Position numbers and translations under genes: made by a program. Shown piece after piece: positions 1-7,583 of a DNA stretch of 64,000 nucleotides (positions are counted from its first letter, which is position 1; every line of letters begins with the position of its first letter). This stretch comes from Gemmatimonas groenlandica. Lineage in GTDB: Bacteria; Gemmatimonadota; Gemmatimonadetes; Gemmatimonadales; Gemmatimonadaceae. The DNA lies in the NCBI RefSeq assembly GCF_013004105.1, contig NZ_CP053085.1, positions 3,968,001-4,032,000 on the forward strand, in the 5' to 3' direction. A model generated the notes under the pieces. The model had not been told where the DNA came from. It ran no database searches and was given only the letters and a program-made list of their open reading frames with translations.

Positions 1-213
1 TCGCTGTCGGTGACGCTGTTGACGATCTTTCGTACGGTCGACCAGCTGTTCACGCAGGCGCGCGAGGGGCTGTCGCGCGAGGGGGTCGTGCAGTCGATGG
101 CGTTCGATGCCACGCTGGGTTATCCGACCACGCTGAGTCTGGATCCCGTCCGCGGCGCGATCGACGATGAGGTTACCTACATCACTTCGAACGTCGCGCC
201 ACTCGCGCCGTGA
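1..213 (+). CDS. C-terminal part of a DUF6174-like protein (5' truncated)
   Basis: The reading frame is open from the first base, so the gene begins before the window; 70 residues are visible. The segment FDATLGYPTTLSLDP followed by AIDDEVTYITSNV resembles the end of DUF6174 proteins, which are small secreted or lipoprotein-like proteins of unknown function. That assignment is from memory of the family pattern, not a search. The stop codon overlaps the GTG start of the next gene by four bases (GTGA), which suggests translational coupling with the hydrolase downstream. No signal peptide can be judged because the N-terminus is missing. Confidence 0.6.
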   Translation, partial: SLSVTLLTIFRTVDQLFTQAREGLSREGVVQSMAFDATLGYPTTLSLDPVRGAIDDEVTYITSNVAPLAP

Positions 214-920
214 CCGCGCGAGCGATGGTGCTCGCCGGCGTGCCACTGCTGATGGCGACGCCTCCGTCGTCGAAGGTTGAGCCGCGAGGGCGTGCTGCCG
301 TGCTCTGGATGCACGGGTTTCGTGCCGATGCGCTGGCCCACGCAGCGGAACTGGAGCGCTGTGCGGATCTCGGTTTCATCGCGGTCGGCGCCGATGCGGT
401 CGACCACGGGGCCCGCGCCAGTGCGCATTTGGCCGAGCGGCTGCGGCGCTCGACCGACGGCGCGCTGCCGGTCATGCTCGATGTGATGGAAGCGACGGTA
501 CGCGAACTGCCGGCGTTGATCGACGCGCTGGTGGTCGAGTGCGGCGTTGATCGTGACCGGGTCTCCCTCGTGGGGATCTCGATGGGCGCGTTCCTCGCCT
601 ATCGCGCGGTCACCGCTGGCGTGCCGCTGCGTGCGGTGGTGGCGCTGCTCGGTTCGCCGGAGTGGCCCCGCGACACCAGCGCGCATTTGGCGCTCTCCGC
701 TTTCGGCGACGTCGCGTTGCTCAGTATCACCGCTGAATACGACGCGAGTGTGCCACCGCACGGCGTGTTTCGTTTACACGACGCGCTGTCTGCGCAGCTA
801 CCGCACGCCGTCGCGCAGCACCATCACACGCTGCAGGGCGCCGGGCATCTGACCACGGCGCGCCAATGGGCCGAGGCGATGCAGACAACGTTGGCGTGGC
901 TGGTGCGACACGGCGGGTAG
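210..920 (+). CDS. alpha/beta hydrolase (dienelactone hydrolase/esterase-like)
   Basis: A 236-residue protein with an alpha/beta-hydrolase core. The oxyanion region LWMHGF lies near residue 32. The nucleophile elbow GISMG puts the catalytic Ser at about 124, a likely acid Asp is near 178 (EYDASVP) and the His near 213 (GAGHL). The order and spacing fit a complete catalytic triad. The start is GTG inside a GTGA overlap with the preceding gene, so the two are probably cotranslated. No clear signal peptide or membrane helix is seen, so a cytoplasmic esterase or peptidase-like role is likely, but the substrate cannot be told. A 447-bp repeat-rich gap follows. Confidence 0.85.
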   Translation: MTARAMVLAGVPLLMATPPSSKVEPRGRAAVLWMHGFRADALAHAAELERCADLGFIAVGADAVDHGARASAHLAERLRRSTDGALPVMLDVMEATVRELPALIDALVVECGVDRDRVSLVGISMGAFLAYRAVTAGVPLRAVVALLGSPEWPRDTSAHLALSAFGDVALLSITAEYDASVPPHGVFRLHDALSAQLPHAVAQHHHTLQGAGHLTTARQWAEAMQTTLAWLVRHGG

Positions 921-973
921 CGCGTCGTGAACGAGCTGCAACTGGTGGTCGTGGGAGAGCGGCAAACGGCTCC

Positions 974-1300
974 ACCGCGAATTGACGCGAATATCCACGA
1001 ATTGGCTCGCGTGTCGACGAGGGGCGCCAGCGGAGACGGATATTGTGTTGTTGCTGTCCATTCGCGGTCATTGGTGTAGATCCGCGGTAGGCAGTTTGTT
1101 TTGGGGAGCAACGAACAGCTTCACCGCGAATTGGCACGAATCACCACGGATTGATTGGCTCGCGTGTCGACGAGGGGCGTTGCCAGCACATACCCTCATT
1201 GTGTTGTTGCAGTTCATTCGCGGTCATTGGTGTAGATCCGCGGTAGGTAGTTTGTTTTGGGGAGCAACGAACAGCTTCACCGCGAATTGGCACGAATGGC
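974..1300. repeat. tandem array of a MITE-like intergenic repeat (two full copies plus a fragment)
   Basis: This is the main content of the 447-bp gap between the hydrolase and the next gene. Copy A runs 974-1088, copy B 1123-1244, and a third truncated start lies at 1279-1300. Each begins with ACCGCGAATTG and ends with a near-complementary GATCCGCGGT, so the ends form imperfect terminal inverted repeats of about 30 bp. The 34-bp linkers 1089-1122 and 1245-1278 (GTTTGTTTTGGGGAGCAACG and flanks) are almost identical, giving a period of about 150 bp. Copies A and B differ mostly in the middle. The terminal motif resembles that of the array at 17671-18094, suggesting one dispersed family. No coding content is apparent. 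Confidence 0.75.
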
Positions 1301-1412
1301 GGCGGATCAAATCAGCGCGCCTCTGATGGATGGGCCCTCGGCGTGACTTCTCGCGACATCCGCTCGTATGCAGGTATCCGGCTCTCGCCCCCTTTCTCCA
1401 GTCCGAATCCTC

Positions 1413-2750
1413 ATGAGCGACATCATGTCGCACAAGCAGTGGATGAGTCTCACCCACGGCGGCTACACATCCGTTCGCAGCAGCCAGCTGAAAGCCGTCG
1501 ATACCGCACTCGCGAAGTATGACGGCAAGCCGACGGATGCGAACAAGGCGGCCGTCACGGCGGCGCTGCTCAAGTGGATTCAGTCGAAGGGGGCAGCTTG
1601 GAAGTCGAGTGAGCGGAACAAGAAGCAGGGTGTGGAGATCCTGCACCATCAGCTGATGGGCACGGGCGGCGTGAAGTTGAGTGGCGCCGAGATGGTGGGT
1701 TTGTCACACGTGCGTGATGAGTCCAGAGCCATCGTGCATGACCTCTTCGCCGGCAAGCAGCTGCAGTGGCGATCGGAGTTCAAGGCGAAGCTTGGCCAGC
1801 AGAAGATCGGCGTCACGCTGGGGGTCGGTGGTGCGCTCTATGGGGCGAACACCCTCAGCAACGGTGCAATCCGCAACGCGCCGTCCACGATCAAGACCGC
1901 GGTGTTGGGATCTTCAGGGGGCCCGTCGATGGCGGAGGAGATCTACCGCACGGTGGTCCCGCCGGAGATCCTGGCGGACGTGACGTTTGAAGTCACGAAG
2001 CTCATGCCGACGTTCATGAAAGACCTCGCGGCGTCGGTCACGCCGTGGGTGGGACTGATTACAACCGGCGGCGGCGTGGTGCTGAGTGGCGTGAAGGCGC
2101 TGCGCGGACAGTGGAGGGCGCAATGGGCGGAGTACCACATCGAGGGCAGTCTGGCGCGAGCCGAGCCGTCGGTGGCGCTCCGGCAGATTCACCTCATTCT
2201 GGAGCGGGAGCGCAATCTCGAAGTGACCGGTATGGGCATCGGGCTTGCGGAGTTCGGCGGTAAGCTGGCCGGCGTGCTAGCGGACGGCGGCACCGCCACG
2301 AACGTCGCCATCGGACTCGCGGCGAGCGTGACCAAGCTGCTGAACATCGTACGCATCATCGTACGCGATGTGCTGGAGCGGAACGCGGCCAATGCGAAAA
2401 TGAAAGGACAGGTCGACGTGTCGGTGTTCGAAGCGTGCCCGATCGTGGGTGCCTATCTGCTTTGCTGCGCGCCTACGAGTGTGATCGTCAATTCCATCTT
2501 CGACAACCAGTTCGGTGCGAAGGGCTGGCAAAGTCAGGTGGAGAACGCCGTGACCCGTCACTTGGTGCCGCTCAAGGTGCAGGCGCAGCGCCTGGTCACG
2601 GAGCATCGCTTCTGGATTCCCGAGCTCTACCGTCACCACGGCGTGCTCGAGGTGAACAGCAAGAAGCTCAAAGAAATGATGGAGCGGAAAGGAAAGACGG
2701 GCATGGTCGGATTCGGCTCCGACAACATGCCCGCCTCGCTGCGCAGCTAA
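1413..2750 (+). CDS. hypothetical protein, 445 aa, with several hydrophobic segments
   Basis: I do not recognise this protein. An in-frame ATG at 1368 would add 15 residues; the ATG at 1413 was preferred because the protein then starts MSDIMSHKQWM, but neither has a clear Shine-Dalgarno. The N-terminal third is Lys-rich and soluble (motif IQSKGAAWKSSERNKK). Beyond it are several Gly/Ala/Val-rich segments that could be membrane-associated (LGVGGALYGANTL, VGLITTGGGVVLSGV, GLAEFGGKLAGVLADGG, and CPIVGAYLLCCAP near the C-terminus). There is no signal peptide. It stands alone next to a repeat array and has no operon partner. A pore-forming or effector-like role is conceivable but unsupported. Confidence 0.7.
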   Translation: MSDIMSHKQWMSLTHGGYTSVRSSQLKAVDTALAKYDGKPTDANKAAVTAALLKWIQSKGAAWKSSERNKKQGVEILHHQLMGTGGVKLSGAEMVGLSHVRDESRAIVHDLFAGKQLQWRSEFKAKLGQQKIGVTLGVGGALYGANTLSNGAIRNAPSTIKTAVLGSSGGPSMAEEIYRTVVPPEILADVTFEVTKLMPTFMKDLAASVTPWVGLITTGGGVVLSGVKALRGQWRAQWAEYHIEGSLARAEPSVALRQIHLILERERNLEVTGMGIGLAEFGGKLAGVLADGGTATNVAIGLAASVTKLLNIVRIIVRDVLERNAANAKMKGQVDVSVFEACPIVGAYLLCCAPTSVIVNSIFDNQFGAKGWQSQVENAVTRHLVPLKVQAQRLVTEHRFWIPELYRHHGVLEVNSKKLKEMMERKGKTGMVGFGSDNMPASLRS

Positions 2751-2771
2751 CTCGGAGCGCTGGCCGGCGCA

Positions 2772-3005
2772 CTACGCCAGAAAGCGTCGAGCCAATTGTT
2801 CGAGCCGGTCGTCGCCCTGCTGCTCGGCTTCCACGCGCAGCTCTTCGACGTACGGCTTGAGCAGCGGTTCACCCCAGTAGTAGCCGGTGGCGCGCTCGGC
2901 CAACTGCGTTTCGTTCACCCGCGCGGCTTCCAGCAGCGCCCGCGCGCAGGCGCGATCGTAGCCTGCGTCCGTGCGCTCAGGCAGGTGGTAATTGCGGCGG
3001 GGCAT
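2772..3005 (-). CDS. small hypothetical protein, 77 aa
   Basis: A short, charged, probably all-helical protein starting MPRRNYHLPERTDAGYDRA and ending LEQLARRFLA. An ATG 13 codons upstream (at 3044) is possible; the inner start was chosen because the residues before it look less protein-like. There is no signal peptide or cysteine, and no family I recognise. It sits between the unknown 445-residue gene on the plus strand and the EEP-domain gene on the minus strand. It is downstream of the latter's promoter direction only by strand, with about 136 bp between them, so cotranscription is not obvious. Confidence 0.5.
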   Translation of the reverse strand: MPRRNYHLPERTDAGYDRACARALLEAARVNETQLAERATGYYWGEPLLKPYVEELRVEAEQQGDDRLEQLARRFLA

Positions 3006-3141
3006 TTCGCCTTCCGCATCATCTCGTAGAAACGCCCGCGACATACCCGCCTCATCCGCTCATCGTGATTCCGCACGGGCCCGTCCCGCGCGTGGTGAAA
3101 GATAACGGGTCGTCGTGAGGGATATGCCCCGGAGGCGGAGT

Positions 3142-4770
3142 CTACCGCTTGCGCCGTAGGTCGGTCACCATGATCAGGTGGTCCGCGGTGCGCGCGGATG
3201 TCTCCTGTGTCAGGCCGAGTGACGTGGCGTACGCGGACGTGAGATCGACACTCGACAACGCAAAGCCACCCGTGCGCTCGAACGCCGCGTCGGAGAACAG
3301 CGTGAGATCGAGACGCCCGGGGAGAAACTGACCAACTTTCGGGTCGGTCCACGTCACTAGCGTGCGTTCGCCGAGCCGCCATGAGTCGCTTATCGCAAGG
3401 TCCGACCCGTCGACATCGAGCCCCCGCTGCAACGTCTGAATCGATTCGAACGATCCGATGGCGTTGAAGTCGCCGGCAATCACCAACGCGGCGCGCGGTG
3501 CACGCGAGGCGAGTTCGCGCTGCAGATGAGCGCGAATGGCACGACTCTGCAGCACACGCAGCTGGTCTTGTGGACTGCGAAAGAATCCGCCGCTCTGTAA
3601 GTCGAGCGGCACGAACAGCGTCTCAATGCCATCGACGGTGATCCACGCGCCGGTACTCGAGAGCTGCGCCGTCGCTTCGATATCGAACAGATGCTGCGCG
3701 GCAGGCGGCGCCGTCGTGCGCACGCTGTCGAGCACACCGGTGGGGTACTCCACCCGCACCATCGACTCGGCCTGACGGATATCGCGATCACGCGTGGCGA
3801 CCACGGTATGCTGTCGGCCGCCACTACGCGAATACACGAAACGCCAGCGCCCGAGCGCGGCCAACTCCGGACGCGCGAAGAACTCGCTCAACGTGGAGTC
3901 CGACGTTTCGGCATACGCCTCGTCGAGCATGATTACATCGGGCTGTACGGCGGCCAACAGTTTGGCGTGATTCGCCGGCGAGCGGAACGATCCTTCGGAC
4001 ACGTTCCACTGTACGACGCGTACGGCGCCAGCGGACTTGCGCGGAATCTGCGACACAAGGTTGGCGTTCGTGCGTGGGGCGGCTGCCGAGGAGAACTGAT
4101 AGCGGGTCGCTGGAAGCGCGGTCACCGCGCCTGTCGATGCCTCGAACACCAGTCGCGCACGCACCGCCTTCCCGAGACGTGCGAAGCCGTCGGGCGCGCC
4201 GTCGCGAGAAATGCGCAGCTCGAAGCGTGTCGCACTCCACGTGGGGAGTGCGGCCACACCCAGGTCATAGGCACTGCGGTACTCGCCGAGGGTGGTGCTG
4301 GAAACCGTGCGCAGTGCCGCGCCGGCCCCGATACCGTTACCCTGTGGCTTGTCGGTGCGCGAGAAATCGAGCGAGACGTCGACGCCAGCCATTCCCGTTG
4401 CGGCGTCGAACACCGTGCCGCCGGTTTGCGCGTTGTCGTCGGCGTCGATGAGCAGATGCAGCGTGCCCGGCATCGTAGAGTGGCTCACGCTGTCACGCAC
4501 TGCAAACGACAGGTACCACCATTGCGCGTCGTCGGTGGCCCACGCGCTCTGCAACGGTCCCTTCGCATTCGAGGCGTTCACCGCTTGCGACCAAACCGGA
4601 ACGCCGGCCCAGTCGTCGAGGTGGCCGTCCAACCAGATAGCCGAACGGGGAGCGGACACGGTGGTGCCCGTCGCGATCGGTCGACCGGATGCGGCGCGAC
4701 ACGCCGCGAAGGCAACGAGCATACCGACCCCGAGCAGGCGTCGGCCGGGGTACGACAGGAATGAGCGCAT
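3142..4770 (-). CDS. secreted endonuclease/exonuclease/phosphatase-family protein with N-terminal CBM9-like domain
   Basis: A 542-residue protein. The N-terminus is a signal sequence ending FAAC, giving a possible lipoprotein cysteine at residue 24, although Phe at -3 is not ideal. Residues from about 40 to 210 resemble a CBM9/DOMON-type beta-sandwich (IWLDGHLDDWAGVPVW, then LLIDADDN). The C-terminal part is an EEP fold: VRVVQWNVSEG, then IAGDFNAIGS near 433, and TADHL with the probable catalytic His near 531. EEP enzymes hydrolyse phosphodiesters or phosphoesters using a divalent metal; the substrate is unknown. The reading frame stays open far upstream, but the ATG at 4770 is where the signal sequence starts. 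It diverges from the ABC transporter gene. Confidence 0.85.
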   Translation of the reverse strand: MRSFLSYPGRRLLGVGMLVAFAACRAASGRPIATGTTVSAPRSAIWLDGHLDDWAGVPVWSQAVNASNAKGPLQSAWATDDAQWWYLSFAVRDSVSHSTMPGTLHLLIDADDNAQTGGTVFDAATGMAGVDVSLDFSRTDKPQGNGIGAGAALRTVSSTTLGEYRSAYDLGVAALPTWSATRFELRISRDGAPDGFARLGKAVRARLVFEASTGAVTALPATRYQFSSAAAPRTNANLVSQIPRKSAGAVRVVQWNVSEGSFRSPANHAKLLAAVQPDVIMLDEAYAETSDSTLSEFFARPELAALGRWRFVYSRSGGRQHTVVATRDRDIRQAESMVRVEYPTGVLDSVRTTAPPAAQHLFDIEATAQLSSTGAWITVDGIETLFVPLDLQSGGFFRSPQDQLRVLQSRAIRAHLQRELASRAPRAALVIAGDFNAIGSFESIQTLQRGLDVDGSDLAISDSWRLGERTLVTWTDPKVGQFLPGRLDLTLFSDAAFERTGGFALSSVDLTSAYATSLGLTQETSARTADHLIMVTDLRRKR

Positions 4771-4830
4771 ACGGGAAATTATCCACTGGTCACGATGGCC
4801 GGCGCGGGGGCGCTCACCCAAATTCACGGG

Positions 4831-6693
4831 ATGGCCCGACCGAGACAGTCCCCACCACCAATCAAGTCGTTCCGCGAACGGCTTGGCGCGCTCCGGCATG
4901 TCGGGCCGCTGTTCCTGCTGGTGTGGGGCACCAGCGCGCCGCTCACGATCGCCACCATCGGCATCCGGCTCATCCGCTCGCTGCTGCCGGTAAGTACGCT
5001 GTATGTAGGCAAGCTGATCATCGACGAAGTGATCCGCACGGCAGCGCTGCCGGGGCATCCGGACACGTGGAGCGCCTGGGTGGCCAGCGGACTGCTGGAT
5101 CGCACGATGCAGCTCATCCTGCTCGAGTTCGCGCTGGCGATCGGCGCTGATGCGCTCTCGCGCGGCGGATCGCTTGTGGATCGCATTCTCGGCATCAAGT
5201 TCTCGATCAGTACCACGATCCGCCTCATGGAGCATTCGGCTACGCTCGATCTCGAACAGTTCGAGGACAGCGAGGTGCAGGACCGTCTGGAGCGGGCGCG
5301 CACGCAGACGTTTCAGGGACTCGGTGTGATGGGGCAGGTGTTCGGTCAGGTACAGACGCTGATCACCATCATCAGCTTCGCGGCCGGGCTCGTGGTGTAC
5401 GCGCCGTGGCTGATCGTGCTGCTGCTGGTCGCGTTGGTGCCGGCGTTTGTGGGCGAGGCGCACTTCAATGCGCTCGAGTACGCGCTGCAATGGTCGCGCA
5501 CGCAGCAGCGTCGGCTGCTGGAGTATCTGCGACAGACCGGTGCGAGCGTGGAAACGGCCAAGGAAGTGAAGATTTTCGGGCTCAACCGATTTCTGATCGA
5601 CCGCTTCCGCGACATCTCGCTCGATACGTACCGGGCTAATCGCGCCCTCGCGATCAAGCGCGAAGGCACGATGGGACTGCTCACCGCGATCGGTACCGCC
5701 GGTTACTACACGGCGTACGGGTACATCGCGTGGCGCACGCTCACCGGCCAGTTCAGCATCGGCGATCTCACCTTCCTGGCCGGTTCGTTCCGTCGGCTCG
5801 GTGATTTGCTGGCGAGCTTGCTGGTGGGATTCTCGAGCACGGCCAGTCAGGCGCTGTATCTCGACGATCTCTTCTCGTTCTTCACGATCACGTCGCGCAT
5901 TCACTCACCGGAGCATCCACGCGATGTGCCGAGGCCGATCGCCATCGGCTTCGAGTTTCAGGACGTCGGCTTTCAGTATCCCGGCACCGAGCGATGGGCC
6001 GTGCGCCATTTGTCGTTCACGCTGCACGCCGGTGAAACGTTGGCGTTGGTGGGTGAGAACGGTGCCGGTAAGACCACGATCGTGAAGCTGTTGGCGCGCC
6101 TGTACGAGCCCACCGAAGGACGCATTCTGCTGGACGGACACGACCTGCGGGAGTACGACCTCGATGCGCTGCGCGCGAACGTGGGCGTGATCTTCCAGGA
6201 CTTCGTACGCTACAGTCTCACGGCCGGTGAGAATATCGCCGTCGGTCGGATCGATGAACGCGAGGACAAAGCACGCATCGTGCAGTCGGCCGAGCAGAGC
6301 CTGGCGGCGGAGATGATCGCGCGGCTGCCGGCCACGTATGATCAGCCCATCGGCAAGCGATTCTCCACCGGCGTGGAATTGTCAGGCGGCGAGTGGCAGA
6401 AGCTGGCGATCGCCCGCGCGTACATGCGCGACGCCCAGTTGCTCGTGCTCGACGAACCCACCGCCGCGCTCGACGCGCGCGCGGAGTTCGAGGTGTTCCA
6501 GCGCTTCAAGGCGTTGAGCGCGGGGCGCACGAGCATGCTGATTTCGCATCGCTTCTCGAGCGTGCGTATGGCCGATCGCATTCTCGTGCTGAACGAAGGC
6601 ACAGTGGATTCGATGGGCACGCACGAAGAGCTGCTGGCGCGGAAGGGGCGATATGCGGAGCTGTTCGAGCTGCAGGCGCAGGGGTACCGGTAG
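4831..6693 (+). CDS. ABC transporter, fused permease and ATP-binding protein
   Basis: About 620 residues, with an N-terminal six-helix exporter-type membrane domain followed by a nucleotide-binding domain. Walker A is GENGAGKTT near residue 408, the Q-loop is FQDFVRYS, the signature motif is SGGEWQ near 518, Walker B is LLVLDEPTAALD near 541 and the H-loop is SHRFSS. This is the half-transporter layout of MsbA/LmrA-like exporters, which work as dimers in the inner membrane. An ATG at 4795 would add 12 residues; the start at 4831 was chosen since the added segment is not typical. The cargo cannot be inferred: no processing peptidase or biosynthetic genes lie nearby. It converges with the TlpA-like gene. 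Confidence 0.92.
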   Translation: MARPRQSPPPIKSFRERLGALRHVGPLFLLVWGTSAPLTIATIGIRLIRSLLPVSTLYVGKLIIDEVIRTAALPGHPDTWSAWVASGLLDRTMQLILLEFALAIGADALSRGGSLVDRILGIKFSISTTIRLMEHSATLDLEQFEDSEVQDRLERARTQTFQGLGVMGQVFGQVQTLITIISFAAGLVVYAPWLIVLLLVALVPAFVGEAHFNALEYALQWSRTQQRRLLEYLRQTGASVETAKEVKIFGLNRFLIDRFRDISLDTYRANRALAIKREGTMGLLTAIGTAGYYTAYGYIAWRTLTGQFSIGDLTFLAGSFRRLGDLLASLLVGFSSTASQALYLDDLFSFFTITSRIHSPEHPRDVPRPIAIGFEFQDVGFQYPGTERWAVRHLSFTLHAGETLALVGENGAGKTTIVKLLARLYEPTEGRILLDGHDLREYDLDALRANVGVIFQDFVRYSLTAGENIAVGRIDEREDKARIVQSAEQSLAAEMIARLPATYDQPIGKRFSTGVELSGGEWQKLAIARAYMRDAQLLVLDEPTAALDARAEFEVFQRFKALSAGRTSMLISHRFSSVRMADRILVLNEGTVDSMGTHEELLARKGRYAELFELQAQGYR

Positions 6694-6712
6694 GGTTGCA
6701 GCGTGCCTTGTA

Positions 6713-6792
6713 ACTCACGACCCGGAACTTGCACTCATAACCCACCACTCACGTGAGTCTTGAGTTGTGAGTCGAAGTTTGGGGTCGTGAGT
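6713..6792. repeat. 80-bp imperfect inverted repeat (40-bp arms) between convergent genes
   Basis: Arms 6713-6752 and 6753-6792 match at about 32 of 40 positions by eye, centred on the perfect palindrome ACTCACGTGAGT (6747-6758). The arms are built from short repeated words such as ACTCACGAC and ACTCA. The repeat starts 20 bases after the ABC transporter stop and contains the last codons and stop of the TlpA-like gene on the other strand. It could act as a bidirectional transcription terminator; there is no T-tract. Confidence 0.7.
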
Positions 6793-7355
6793 CTCTCCGC
6801 CAACGCTCTTCTGATCGCCGGCTCCAGCGTCAGCGGTCCAATCGGCCCCATCACGCGATGTCGCACGCGGCCGTCGCGCCCGATGAGAATCGACGTAGGA
6901 TATCCGCGCACGCCGCCCAGTTCGCCGATCACATCGGGGCCGACGATGGCGATCGGATAGCTGATCCCGCGTTCGCTGATGAAATCACGAACCGACTGCG
7001 GATCGCCTTTGTCGACCGACGCCCCGAGCACCACGAGCCCGGCCGCCTTGTGCCGGTTCCAGGTGGCCTCGAGCAGCGGCATTTCCGCTCGACACGGCAG
7101 GCACCACGTCGCCCACACATTCACCAGCACGACGCGCCCACGCAGCGACGGCGACGCAATCACGGAGTCGGCCAGCGTGCGCACCGTAAACACCGGCGTG
7201 CTGCGGTCGCGCGCGGTGACATTCACGAGCGCGCCCACATGCGGCAGCAGGCGCGGCAAGGCCCAGATGCCGAGGGCCAGCATGAACCACGTGGTCCAGT
7301 GGAATCTGGCGAGCAGCCGCTTGAGGCGGGGTAGATCGGAGGAGCGGAACGCCAT
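6735..7355 (-). CDS. TlpA-like thiol-disulfide oxidoreductase, membrane anchored
   Basis: A 206-residue thioredoxin-fold protein. Residues about 21-40 form a single transmembrane anchor (WFMLALGIWALPRLL), so the catalytic domain should face the periplasm. The active site is WATWCLPC with Cys85 and Cys88, followed by the family features VLGASVDKGD and a conserved cis-proline region GVRGYPTSILI. Proteins of this type (TlpA, ResA, CcmG) reduce disulfides in apocytochrome c or other envelope proteins; no cytochrome maturation gene is visible here, so the partner is unknown. The last residues (about DSQLKTHVSGGL) are encoded by one arm of a long inverted repeat, so the C-terminus may have been remodelled by that element. 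Confidence 0.88.
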   Translation of the reverse strand: MAFRSSDLPRLKRLLARFHWTTWFMLALGIWALPRLLPHVGALVNVTARDRSTPVFTVRTLADSVIASPSLRGRVVLVNVWATWCLPCRAEMPLLEATWNRHKAAGLVVLGASVDKGDPQSVRDFISERGISYPIAIVGPDVIGELGGVRGYPTSILIGRDGRVRHRVMGPIGPLTLEPAIRRALAERLTTPNFDSQLKTHVSGGL

Positions 7356-7403
7356 GGGGGGAACTTAGCACGAGCGGTTCGCTGGCGGCCGTTCACGGCG
7401 GCC

Positions 7404-7427
7404 GTTCAACGACTCTGACCCCTTGAA
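7404..7427. repeat. half-copy of the REP-like palindrome found at 50816-50870
   Basis: The 24 bases starting GTTCAACGACTCTGACCCC are identical to one arm of the perfect palindrome at 50816-50870. Only one arm is present here, followed by TTTGAACC. The core GGGGTCAGAG (reverse strand) resembles cores of REP elements linked to RAYT transposases; that link is from general knowledge and no transposase is in this window. Confidence 0.65.
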
Positions 7428-7437
7428 CTTTGAACCG

Positions 7438-7563
7438 ATCACGCTGAGGCGCAGAGAGCGCAGGGCACGCGGAGAACGACATCAAGATTGAGAAATGCAA
7501 ACCGCGCAAACCCGCTCGTGCGCGACTCTGCGTGCTCTGCGCCCTCTGCCTCCCTGCGTGATC
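7438..7563. repeat. long imperfect hairpin between the TlpA-like and VanZ-like genes
   Basis: Arms 7438-7475 and 7526-7563 pair at about 31 of 38 positions. Both ends carry GATCACGC and both arms are made of GCGCAG/CACGC/AGAG words. The loop of about 50 bases is A-rich. It lies between the start of the TlpA-like gene and the stop of the VanZ-like gene, both read on the minus strand, so it may terminate or process the upstream transcript. Confidence 0.65.
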
Positions 7564-7583
7564 AGTTCCCTGCAAGTCACACG

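Noticed and set aside
974-1300. Possible CRISPR array from direct repeats
   Set aside because: Units are over 110 bp with only two full copies and similar linkers; there are no short unique spacers of constant size and no cas genes nearby.
4771-5904. Upstream extension of the EEP protein to 920 residues
   Set aside because: The added 378 residues lie antisense to the ABC transporter and are Arg/Glu-rich; the ATG at 4770 begins a good signal sequence.
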